This document shows positions 1 to 5,163 of a DNA stretch of 8,664 bases, one piece after another (position 1 is the stretch's first letter; each line of letters opens with the position of its first letter). Both the position numbers and the translations under genes were made by a program. The stretch is from Candidatus Methylomirabilota bacterium (GTDB taxonomy: Bacteria > Methylomirabilota > Methylomirabilia > Methylomirabilales > CSP1-5). The notes under the pieces were generated by a model. The model did no database searches. It was not told the DNA's origin and saw only the letters and a program-made list of their open reading frames with translations. Location of the stretch: assembly GCA_022615475.1 (NCBI GenBank), contig JAKEGQ010000051.1, positions 1 to 8,664 of the forward strand, written 5' to 3'.

Positions 1-151
1 CCGTCAGACCATCGGAGACCTGCTTGGAAATCGCGAGGGCCTTGCTCACATCCTTGAGACCGCCGTCGAGCTGTTTGAGACGTGCGTCCGTGCGCCCGAG
101 ATTCGTGTCGAGGAGCCTCAGGTTCGCAATGAGGGACTTGACCTGTGTCAT
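1..151 (-). CDS. Partial coiled-coil protein, 3' end beyond the left edge
   Basis: Read leftward from the ATG at 151-149, the frame is open to the window edge (50 codons) and starts MTQVKSLIANLRLLDTNLGR. Hydrophobic residues fall in heptad spacing (V4, L7, L11, L14, L18, L25, L28, L32, V35, L39), a strong coiled-coil pattern. No cysteine, signal peptide or membrane segment is visible in this part. A promoter with a perfect TTGACA box lies 46 bp upstream of the start, which supports both strand and start. A GAGG only 2 bp from the ATG is a poor ribosome binding site. The family cannot be named from this fragment; a structural or filament-like protein is possible. The opposite-strand reading frame here is arginine- and serine-rich and looks like a shadow. 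Confidence 0.55.
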   Translation of the reverse strand, partial: MTQVKSLIANLRLLDTNLGRTDARLKQLDGGLKDVSKALAISKQVSDGLT

Positions 152-196
152 CGCCTCGCCGTATCGACTCCGACAACGTGGAAAGAAGCAGAAGGA

Positions 197-225
197 ATCA
201 TCCACGCAAAGCTACCGCTTGTCAA
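197..225 (-). promoter_or_regulatory. Sigma70-type promoter for the left-edge gene
   Basis: On the minus strand, TTGACA (225-220, perfect -35) is followed by 17 bp and GATGAT (202-197, 4 of 6 matches to TATAAT). The predicted start of transcription, near 190, gives a leader of about 39 nt before the ATG at 151. The assignment rests on motif and spacing only. Confidence 0.45.
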
Positions 226-453
226 CTTCTATCGTGCGGCGCGGTTTGGCCTTGACAGGAAGGATACCTAGCGAGGTAAAAGAGGTACACTGTGAGGTTA
301 GCCTGTACATTCTCGCGCGGATGACACATGGGACGGGTGCTAGGACGTGGTCAGACGGGAATAGGTGAATACAGGGCTCGACAGTTCTGGGCCGCCAACT
401 AGGCCAACGAGGTCATGTCGTGAATCCGCACATTGCCGATCAGGCTGACGCCC
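226..453. other. Intergenic region upstream of budA
   Basis: No credible gene is seen between the leftward promoter and the acetolactate decarboxylase. On the + strand a TTGACA at 252-257 sits in GTTTGGCCTTGACA (244-257), a 14-mer repeated exactly at 4757-4770. Downstream -10 candidates are poor: GGTAAA at 17 bp matches 3 of 6, and TAAAAG at 19 bp matches 4 of 6. It may drive budA with a leader of over 150 nt, but this is weak. A leaderless-looking 14-codon frame from GTG 420 ends at once and is not called. No terminator is seen. Confidence 0.35.
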
Positions 454-1260
454 ATGTTCATTGAGGAAAAATTCATTCAGTTTCTTCACGCGCTTCAGCT
501 GCACCGCAGGCTGCCTCGCGGTACACACTCCCGCGTACACGAAAGTGACCACCAACGTACGCATGAGATCTTTCAAACCTCGACCATCAATGCCTTGCTC
601 GAAGGGGTGTTCGACGGTGACATGACGTATGGCCAGTTGCGTGAACACGGCGACTTCGGTCTCGGCACCTTCAACGCGCTGGACGGGGAGATGATCGCTT
701 TCGACGGCATGTTTTTTCAGATAAAGTCGGATGGCACCGCTTCCCTGGTGGATGACGCCCAGCAGACCCCCTTTGCGGTCGTACAATTCTTTGAGCCGGA
801 AGTTGCACGGGGACTTGATCGAGCAATGGACTATGCGCAGCTCAAAGCCTATCTGCACACTCTGATTCCGAGCACGAACTTCTTCTATGCTATCCGCATC
901 GATGGCCTGTTCACGTACATGAAGACCCGCAGCGTCCCTCGACAAACGAAGCCATATCCGCCGCTGATCGAGATCACGAAGACCCAGCCGGTCTTCGAGT
1001 TTTCCGATGTGTCGGGGACTCTCGTGGGATTTTGCTTTCCCGACTATGCCCAAGGCATCAATGTGCCGGGGTATCACCTGCACTTTCTCAGCGAGGACCG
1101 GAAGGCAGGCGGCCATATTCTCGACTGTCGAGTGCAACGTGGAACGGTGAGGGTCGAGCATACATCGAACTTCCATATGGAACTTCCCACGCAAGGAACC
1201 TTCCTGGGTGCCGACTTGTCGAAGGATCAACGAGAAACACTGCACCGGGCAGAGGAATAA
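454..1260 (+). CDS. budA: Alpha-acetolactate decarboxylase
   Basis: Converts (S)-2-acetolactate to (R)-acetoin and CO2 in the acetoin/butanediol branch of pyruvate metabolism. The product is 268 residues counted from ATG 454; TTG 433 would add seven. The domain starts near residue 37 (HEIFQTSTINALLEGVFDGD). From recalled Bacillus brevis numbering, the zinc and active-site residues E65, R145, H194, H196, H207 and E253 correspond to E79, R159, H208, H210, H221 and E267. All share one constant offset of 14, so the core has no insertion or deletion. Visible motifs are LDGEMIAFDG, GYHLHFLSEDRKAGGH and a C-terminal HRAEE. Residues 1-36 are rich in His and Arg and unlike a natural leader; neither start has a Shine-Dalgarno sequence. 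A frameshifted signal peptide is possible (see findings). The family assignment is firm; the start is not. Confidence 0.9.
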   Translation: MFIEEKFIQFLHALQLHRRLPRGTHSRVHESDHQRTHEIFQTSTINALLEGVFDGDMTYGQLREHGDFGLGTFNALDGEMIAFDGMFFQIKSDGTASLVDDAQQTPFAVVQFFEPEVARGLDRAMDYAQLKAYLHTLIPSTNFFYAIRIDGLFTYMKTRSVPRQTKPYPPLIEITKTQPVFEFSDVSGTLVGFCFPDYAQGINVPGYHLHFLSEDRKAGGHILDCRVQRGTVRVEHTSNFHMELPTQGTFLGADLSKDQRETLHRAEE

Positions 1261-1273
1261 GAAAGAGATGGGT

Positions 1274-1308
1274 GGCGAGAAACGAGGTTGTTCCGTTCAC
1301 GTGCGTGG
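1274..1308. repeat. 35-bp imperfect direct repeat, copy 1
   Basis: Begins GGCGAGAAACGAGG and continues through TTGTTCCGTTCA. It matches 30 of 35 positions with the copy at 1891-1925. It lies in the gap between budA and the 156-residue orphan gene, 617 bp before the second copy. The longest identical block is 12 bp (TTGTTCCGTTCA). Confidence 0.6.
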
Positions 1309-1401
1309 AGGGAACTGTCGTAAACCAGACCTGTCTACATGAACGTAGGAGGATCTACGAGGAATTGAGCGAAGGGAATCAGCAAGAGAATGGAGGAAAG
1401 C

Positions 1402-1872
1402 ATGACCGACCAGCGCATGTTCCCGTTGCCATTCCAGCAGGCGTTCGAACACTTCCTGATCAACCCCGTCACGAACTGGGAGCGGTTCTTCAATCCGCAA
1501 TTCTTTGTCAGCTACAACACGCCGGACGTGGGCGTCGAAAACTACGTTCTCAGCCAAGTCGGCAGTTACGGTAAACAGCTTGGGCGAATGATCGACGTCC
1601 TGGACGTGCTCGTCGCCCGCGTTCCGACGGAGGATCTGACACCTCGGGAGCGGCGCGTCCTGGACCAGTTCCGCGATCTCTCCGGGCGTGTCAAGGAGAG
1701 CGTCGCCCACTTTCGGGGACCGCGGGATGAGGGCATCACGCTGGGCGATACGGAGCGTTTGATCGACGGATTGGCTTCGCTGGCGCGCTCGAATCCGGCC
1801 GCCTATGACAGGATCGTCGATCGGCTTCGGAGCACCATAGGTGAAGCGGGCGGGGGCCAGGGTCAGGCGTGA
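1402..1872 (+). CDS. Uncharacterised 156-residue soluble protein
   Basis: I do not recognise this protein. It starts MTDQRMFPLPFQQAFEHFLI. The N-terminal 50 residues are aromatic-rich (FFNPQFFVSYNTPDVGVENY). The middle (residues 50-105) looks helical and amphipathic, with charged repeats around PTEDLTPRERRVLDQFRDLS. The C-terminal helix (115-145) ends in a Gly/Gln-rich tail. There is no cysteine, membrane segment or signal peptide. ATG 1402 is chosen because GGAGG (1392-1396) sits 5 bp upstream; the in-frame ATG 1390 overlaps that site. The gene is co-directional with budA after a 141-bp gap and convergent with the PIN gene. Two copies of a 35-bp repeat bracket it, which may mark an inserted unit. 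Natural composition and a good ribosome binding site make it a likely real gene of unknown function. Confidence 0.75.
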   Translation: MTDQRMFPLPFQQAFEHFLINPVTNWERFFNPQFFVSYNTPDVGVENYVLSQVGSYGKQLGRMIDVLDVLVARVPTEDLTPRERRVLDQFRDLSGRVKESVAHFRGPRDEGITLGDTERLIDGLASLARSNPAAYDRIVDRLRSTIGEAGGGQGQA

Positions 1873-1890
1873 ATCAGTGAAGGGGGGTAT

Positions 1891-1925
1891 GGCGAGATGC
1901 GAGATTGTTCCGTTCAGGTGCGAGG
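1891..1925. repeat. 35-bp imperfect direct repeat, copy 2
   Basis: Begins GGCGAGATGCGAGA and continues through TTGTTCCGTTCA. Same orientation as the copy at 1274-1308, with five mismatches. It lies in the convergent gap between the orphan gene's stop (1872) and the PIN gene's stop (1951). Confidence 0.6.
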
Positions 1926-1950
1926 ACTAGAGCCGCTCGATGGCTCCCTC

Positions 1951-2358
1951 TCACCGTCTCATCCCGTACGCCTCCAAGAACTCCCCAGGGCTCAGGATGG
2001 GAATGCCCCGAAAGGTCTTGAGCTGTCGGAGGTGTTCATCCCCCGTGATCACAACTTCAGCTTTTGCTTCGATGGCACATTCGAGAATGCGGTTATCCGA
2101 TTCATCCTCAGTGATGAGCCGGATCCTTTCCTGTGGGTGGACGAGCCGGGCGAACTCCTGGATAGCGGCGATGGCCTGACGCGTCTGCGTGCCGGACCAT
2201 TGAAATTTGCGCATGAGCACCCCTCCAATCTCCTTGAGGATCGAAGGAGAGATGAACAGTTGGAGCGTCTGTGCTCTTCCCAGCGCCACAACTTCCTCGG
2301 CGGTGCCGCCGAAGTTGAGCGCAGAGATATACACGTTGCTATCGGCCACCGCCCGCAC
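1951..2358 (-). CDS. PIN-domain toxin (COG1569-like ribonuclease)
   Basis: A 135-residue PIN-domain protein, expected to act as a Mg2+-dependent RNase toxin neutralised by the RHH protein encoded just upstream. The four acidic residues expected of the fold are visible: D6 (VADSNVYIS), E43 (SPSILKE), D88 (EDESDNRILECA) and D107 (VITGDEHL). The arrangement and length fit the 'putative toxin-antitoxin system toxin component, PIN family' type. Translation starts at a GTG (2358-2356) that shares its first G with the antitoxin's TAG stop (TAGTG), with GGAAAGGGCGG just upstream. This implies translational coupling. The catalytic set is intact, so the toxin is probably active. The RNA target cannot be predicted. 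Confidence 0.9.
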   Translation of the reverse strand: MRAVADSNVYISALNFGGTAEEVVALGRAQTLQLFISPSILKEIGGVLMRKFQWSGTQTRQAIAAIQEFARLVHPQERIRLITEDESDNRILECAIEAKAEVVITGDEHLRQLKTFRGIPILSPGEFLEAYGMRR

Positions 2359-2597
2359 TACCGCCCTTTCCGGTATGCGTCAATGGCGCTCGTGACCTCC
2401 GTCTCTCTCATGCCGAGCTTGCGTACCCGCTGGGCACCGTACTGTCGAAGCTGGGCCCACCGCCGCTCCTGGATATATCGGCGGAGCGCCTCCCGGAACA
2501 GCTCGCTCTTGGTTCTGCCCTCATTCTTTGCCACGCGCTCGGCCTCCCGCAGGAGTTCGGGTGGCAGCGAGAGGGACAGGATCTTGGTGGTTCGCAT
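2358..2597 (-). CDS. Ribbon-helix-helix (CopG/Arc-type) antitoxin
   Basis: A 79-residue DNA-binding antitoxin. Residues 2-11 (RTTKILSLSL) form the DNA-contacting strand. Residues 12-26 are the first helix, and GRTKSELFREALRRYIQE (27-44) is the turn plus second helix of an RHH domain. The C-terminal half (45-79, Arg-rich, ending AIDAYRKGR) is the expected toxin-wrapping tail. ATG 2597 is preferred over the in-frame start at 2645 because GGAGG (2607-2603) lies 5 bp upstream and the RHH strand follows directly; the longer version would also cover the -10 box. It is first in a two-gene operon with the PIN toxin and probably autoregulates through pentamer sites in its promoter. Confidence 0.9.
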   Translation of the reverse strand: MRTTKILSLSLPPELLREAERVAKNEGRTKSELFREALRRYIQERRWAQLRQYGAQRVRKLGMRETEVTSAIDAYRKGR

Positions 2598-2606
2598 TGT
2601 ATCCTC

Positions 2607-2660
2607 CAAGTAATACTTGTTACTACTCAAGTCTAGCCGAACCACAAGTGGGTGTCAAGT
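2607..2660. promoter_or_regulatory. Putative antitoxin operator: array of CAAGT/ACTTG half-sites
   Basis: Read on the + strand, CAAGT occurs at 2607, 2628, 2645 and 2656, and its complement ACTTG at 2615. CAAGT-AAT-ACTTG (2607-2619) is a perfect 13-bp palindrome. ACTTG (2615) and CAAGT (2628) form a second inverted pair spaced by 8 bp. CAAGT-6 bp-CAAGT (2645-2660) is a direct pair with an 11-bp period, close to one helical turn. The array covers the -35, the -10 and the leader of the operon. RHH proteins bind such short repeated half-sites; that this antitoxin binds here is inference. Confidence 0.5.
2630..2658 (-). promoter_or_regulatory. Promoter of the toxin-antitoxin operon
   Basis: On the minus strand, TTGACA (2658-2653, perfect) is followed by 17 bp and TAGACT (2635-2630, 4 of 6). 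The predicted transcript starts near 2623, about 26 nt before the antitoxin ATG. Both boxes overlap CAAGT pentamers. Confidence 0.6.
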
Positions 2661-2771
2661 GAGTAGTTTAGGCGATACGCTGACGGCACATGGGGTGTAA
2701 GATCAGGCACCAGGGGAAATGGCGGCTGACAGCTGGGTTCGCAAGCGCTGTGGAACAGCAAGGAGGGAGAC

Positions 2772-3353
2772 ATGGCTGGAAAGAAGATCTTGATGCTCGT
2801 CGGTGACTACGTGGAGGATTACGAGGTGATGGTACCCTTCCAGGCTCTGCTCATGGTCGGACACACCGTGCATGCCGTGTGTCCCGGCAAAAAGGCCGGC
2901 GAGAAGGTCCGGACGGCGGTGCATGATTTTGAAGGCGACCAGACCTACAGTGAGAAGCGGGGCCACGACTTCGCATTGAATGCGACATTCGAGAGGGTGA
3001 AGGCAGAGGAGTATGATGCCCTGGTGATCCCCGGCGGGCGGGCCCCAGAATACATCCGCTTGAACGACGGCGTCCTCAAAATCGTCCGTCACTTCGCCGA
3101 GGCGCAGAAGCCTATCGCGTCCATCTGCCACGGGGTACAGGTCCTGGCGGCGGCCGGGGTGCTTAACGGCAGACGATGCACCGGCTACCCGGCTGTCGGG
3201 CCGGAGGTCAAGAGCGCCGGCGGCAAGTGGGTGGACGTGGATGTGGACAAGGCGTTCGTGGATGGCAACTTGATTACCGCACCGGCCTGGCCTGCCCATC
3301 CACAATGGCTGGCCCGGTTCCTGGAAGTGCTGGGTACCAAAATCAAGCCATAG
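2772..3353 (+). CDS. DJ-1/PfpI family protein, DJ-1D/glyoxalase III-like
   Basis: A 193-residue single-domain DJ-1/PfpI protein. The nucleophile is C119 followed by H120 in PIASICHGVQVLAAAG, the elbow motif. E15 in GDYVEDYE is the expected Cys-activating glutamate. Other family marks are VIPGGRAPEYIR (85-96) and TAVHDF plus RGHDFALNATF near residues 48-73. From memory these stretches closely match plant DJ-1D, which acts as a glutathione-independent glyoxalase converting methylglyoxal to lactate. Protein or nucleotide deglycase activity has also been claimed for relatives. ATG 2772 has AGGAGG 5 bp upstream. The gene is divergent from the toxin-antitoxin operon, 174 bp from the antitoxin start, and precedes terC by 139 bp. 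Family is certain; substrate is inferred. Confidence 0.92.
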   Translation: MAGKKILMLVGDYVEDYEVMVPFQALLMVGHTVHAVCPGKKAGEKVRTAVHDFEGDQTYSEKRGHDFALNATFERVKAEEYDALVIPGGRAPEYIRLNDGVLKIVRHFAEAQKPIASICHGVQVLAAAGVLNGRRCTGYPAVGPEVKSAGGKWVDVDVDKAFVDGNLITAPAWPAHPQWLARFLEVLGTKIKP

Positions 3354-3492
3354 GCTGTGAGCGTCCCCCGATTGACGGGCACCGCGGGAGAGGGTGAAAG
3401 TCGAGGGCCGCGTGCATTAGTCTGGGTCAAGACGAGGCGGTTGAGAGTTTCAGTGAGTGATAACATGAGAGGGGAATGGGAGAAGCACACTC

Positions 3493-4254
3493 ATGGAATG
3501 GATCACCGACCCTCAAGGATGGATCGCCTTCATTACGCTGCTGGCGCTGGAGATTGTCCTCAACGTCGATAACATAATCTTTATCTCCATCTTGGCAGAA
3601 AAACTCCCTTCCCCACAGCAACACAGGGCGCGTATTGTGGGACTGACCTTGGCGCTGCTGATGCGTGTCGTGCTGCTCTTGTTCCTTTCTTGGATCGTCC
3701 ATCTGACCGCACCATTATTTACCGTCTTCGGTCACGAAGTCTCCGGCCGTGATCTCATCCTGATTCTGGGTGGGTTGTTCCTGCTGGCCAAGAGCACGCA
3801 TGAGATCCATCAAAAACTCGAAGGCGAGGAAGGTCGCTCCTCGGCTCGTGTTAAGCCGTCGTTTGCTGGCGTTGTTGTGCAAATCCTGCTCCTCGACATC
3901 GTCTTCTCGCTCGATTCGGTGATCACGGCGGTGGGCATGGTGGAAGATGTCAGCCTCATGATCTCGGCTGTGATGGTTGCCATCGGATTGATGATGGTGT
4001 TTTCAGGCCCGGTCGGCAACTTTGTGGAGCGTCATCCGACGTTCAAAATGCTGGCCCTGAGCTTCCTTTTGCTCATCGGCGTCACGCTCATTGCAGAAGG
4101 GCTGCACAGGCATGTCCCGAAGGGCTATCTCTATTTTGCTATGGCGTTTTCTGCTTTCGTGGAGATGCTGAATTTGAAGTTGAGAAAACCGCCTGGTAAG
4201 CCGGTCAGGTTCTACAAAGCTTACGTCCGCCAGGCAGGACGGACGCGACCGTGA
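3493..4254 (+). CDS. TerC family integral membrane protein
   Basis: A 253-residue inner-membrane protein with about seven hydrophobic segments (near 8-33, 46-70, 84-100, 124-147, 153-172, 184-202 and 211-228). Both acidic membrane motifs of the TerC family are present: LEIVLNVDNIIFIS (E20, N24, D26, N27) and LLDIVFSLDSVITAVG (D135, D141). A short cytoplasmic loop (103-122) is charged. TerC/Alx relatives are linked to tellurite resistance and, in newer work, to Mn2+ export and metal loading of exported enzymes. The substrate here is unknown. Length is near that of the compact YgdQ-like members and there is no CBS domain. ATG 3493 follows GGGAGAAG by 7 bp. It may share a transcript with the DJ-1 gene upstream and the 107-residue gene 72 bp downstream. 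Confidence 0.92.
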   Translation: MEWITDPQGWIAFITLLALEIVLNVDNIIFISILAEKLPSPQQHRARIVGLTLALLMRVVLLLFLSWIVHLTAPLFTVFGHEVSGRDLILILGGLFLLAKSTHEIHQKLEGEEGRSSARVKPSFAGVVVQILLLDIVFSLDSVITAVGMVEDVSLMISAVMVAIGLMMVFSGPVGNFVERHPTFKMLALSFLLLIGVTLIAEGLHRHVPKGYLYFAMAFSAFVEMLNLKLRKPPGKPVRFYKAYVRQAGRTRP

Positions 4255-4326
4255 CCCTCTGCCGCTCTCCACATACGTCTGCGAGGCAAAAGCTGCTGAA
4301 CGAGTGAATGAAAGAGGGGATGCACT

Positions 4327-4650
4327 ATGGCACACTACCTGGTCACTGCGAAACCAAAATCCGACCGTGTAGGGGATCTCCTGGGCAATCTGCGCAAGAA
4401 TATGTACGCATCGATGCGCCCTTTCGGAAAAACACTGACCTACTCGCTGCGGAACGCCCGGCTTCGCGAAGATGGCTACGCCACATGGGAGGAGGAAGAC
4501 TACTGCTCACCTCCGCTGGCAGAGGAAAGAGCGGCAGCATTGGATGAGTTTTTCGATGACCTGCATGTTACGCCCGTTCAAGAGGGAAGAGGCTGGAAGA
4601 AAATAGAGGGACTTCCGCGGCTCTTCCCTGAACTCATGCACAATCCATGA
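4327..4650 (+). CDS. Uncharacterised 107-residue protein
   Basis: No function can be assigned. The protein starts MAHYLVTAKPKSDRVGDLLG and looks soluble. Stretches that read like conserved blocks are MRPFGKTLTYSLRNAR (30-45), YATWEEEDYCSPPLAEERAA (51-70) and LDEFFDDL (72-79). The single cysteine is C60. It carries no signal peptide or membrane segment. I have a vague memory of similar small proteins in environmental bacteria but can name no family. ATG 4327 is preceded by AGAGGGG at a slightly long spacing; the overlapping frame at 4308 has poor composition. It is the last gene of the co-directional run after terC and is followed by the structured intergenic region. Confidence 0.75.
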   Translation: MAHYLVTAKPKSDRVGDLLGNLRKNMYASMRPFGKTLTYSLRNARLREDGYATWEEEDYCSPPLAEERAAALDEFFDDLHVTPVQEGRGWKKIEGLPRLFPELMHNP

Positions 4651-4758
4651 AGCCGTACCCAACCAGGCGCACCCGCATGTGCGGTATGGACACAACTCCC
4701 TAATTGTAGTTGGGCGCCTTCGTCCTGGCCTCTTGGTCGCCCGTGGAAGAAGCCGAGT

Positions 4759-4778
4759 TTGGCCTTGACAAAGGCCAA
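4759..4778. repeat. Perfect inverted repeat, 8-bp stem, GACA loop
   Basis: TTGGCCTT-GACA-AAGGCCAA. The left arm end plus the loop spell TTGACA (4765-4770), a perfect -35 box on the + strand. It could act as a DNA operator or as an RNA hairpin. Confidence 0.7.
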
Positions 4779-4794
4779 TGGGTAGGGTAAGAAT
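4765..4794 (+). promoter_or_regulatory. Possible promoter embedded in inverted repeats
   Basis: TTGACA (4765-4770), an 18-bp spacer and AAGAAT (4789-4794, 4 of 6). Each box lies inside one of the two adjacent inverted repeats, as operators often do. It would drive the downstream membrane-protein gene with a leader of over 350 nt. Speculative. Confidence 0.25.
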
Positions 4795-4801
4795 CTTACC
4801 C
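4785..4801. repeat. 17-bp perfect palindrome
   Basis: GGGTAAGA-A-TCTTACCC has 8-bp arms around one central base. A one-base loop makes an RNA hairpin of full length impossible, so a dimeric protein site on DNA is the likelier reading. It starts 6 bp after the preceding inverted repeat and contains the -10 candidate AAGAAT (4789-4794), 18 bp from TTGACA. Confidence 0.65.
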
Positions 4802-4805
4802 CCCA

Positions 4806-4827
4806 CGCAACCCCTCGTGTTGTTGCG
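4806..4827. repeat. Inverted repeat, 6-bp stem, 10-nt loop
   Basis: CGCAAC (4806-4811) and GTTGCG (4822-4827) flank the loop CCCTCGTGTT. It starts 4 bp after the 17-bp palindrome. No T-run follows on the + strand. Confidence 0.5.
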
Positions 4828-5028
4828 CAGATGACCATAGAGAAGGGGAGGAGGACGATCCCCTGAGGTAGTCCTTCAGATGAAAACGGGGTGAGCATAG
4901 CCCTAGCCCCCCCCTCAGGCATATCCGACGGCGTATCGCATGCTTCTGACGCCTTCGCAGGCGGAGTGCGGCCTGGGAAGGCGTTCTTGTTTTTCGGAAA
5001 GCGGGAGCGGACCAGGTCCGCAAGGGTA

Positions 5029-5145
5029 GTGAAACCGGAGGGTGACGGAGACACGGCATTGACAGGCGCAGAGCTCACAGCTATTTCACTTACGATAGTT
5101 TTCCTCGGATTCGTTATCGGCCTGCTCGCCGGCTCTAAGCTGTAG
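5029..5145 (+). CDS. Possible small single-pass membrane protein
   Basis: The open frame ends in a clear hydrophobic helix, LTAISLTIVFLGFVIGLLAG, followed by SKL. GTG 5029 gives 38 residues, TTG 5059 gives 28 (with GGAG 8 bp upstream), and the frame runs open back to GTG 4891 (84 residues). No start is convincing: GTG 5029 has AAGGG only 2 bp away. The stop lies 18 bp before the ATG of the 558-residue membrane protein, which would suit a co-transcribed partner or leader peptide. No family is recognised, and the TTG 5059 start overlaps a TTGACA that could instead be a -35 box. Confidence 0.35.
   Translation: MKPEGDGDTALTGAELTAISLTIVFLGFVIGLLAGSKL
5059..5087 (+). promoter_or_regulatory. Weak promoter candidate before the 558-residue gene
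   Basis: TTGACA (5059-5064), a 17-bp spacer and TATTTC (5082-5087, 3 of 6). It would start transcription near 5095, about 70 nt before ATG 5164. It competes with the idea that the TTG here starts a small protein. Confidence 0.25.
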
Positions 5146-5163
5146 GATTGGCAGGGAGTAGGG

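Larger units (their letters stand above)
4651..5028. other. Structured intergenic region without a convincing gene
   Basis: This 378-bp stretch holds a chain of inverted repeats. AGGCGC (4665-4670) pairs with GCGCCT (4714-4719) around two smaller stems: CCGC-ATGT-GCGG (4673-4684) and CAACT/AGTTG (4693-4712). Then come perfect hairpins at 4759-4778, 4785-4801 and 4806-4827. CCTGAGG (4862-4868) pairs with CCTCAGG (4913-4919). None is followed by a T-run on either strand, so simple intrinsic terminators are unlikely. From about 4891 on, both strands keep long open frames of plausible but unplaced protein-like text, which may mean a dispersed repeat or a decayed gene. A regulatory leader, a structured RNA or a repeat element are the main options. 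Confidence 0.5.

Noticed and set aside
24..368. 114-codon + strand open frame at the left end
   Set aside because: Arg/Ser-rich shadow opposite a heptad-patterned frame that has its own promoter.
340..1245. 301-codon open frame on the minus strand
   Set aside because: It is antisense to the acetolactate decarboxylase, whose complete active-site set fixes the coding strand; the minus translation has no recognisable features.
1930..1946. GAGCC/GGCTC hairpin after the PIN gene as a terminator
   Set aside because: The stem is only 5 bp with a 7-nt loop, and no T-run follows on the minus strand.
1897..2613. 238-codon open frame on the + strand
   Set aside because: It is antisense to the RHH/PIN pair, which has clear motifs, ribosome binding sites and a promoter on the other strand.
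4657..4715. Integron attC-like ends, ACCCAAC (4657-4663) and GTTGGGC (4709-4715)
   Set aside because: The outer core sites fit RYYYAAC/GTTRRRY, but there are no matching inner L sites, no integrase and no cassette array.
4578..5078. 166-codon open frame on the minus strand
   Set aside because: It overlaps the end of the 107-residue gene and the hairpin-rich region and shows no coherent domain; kept only as part of the possible repeat finding.
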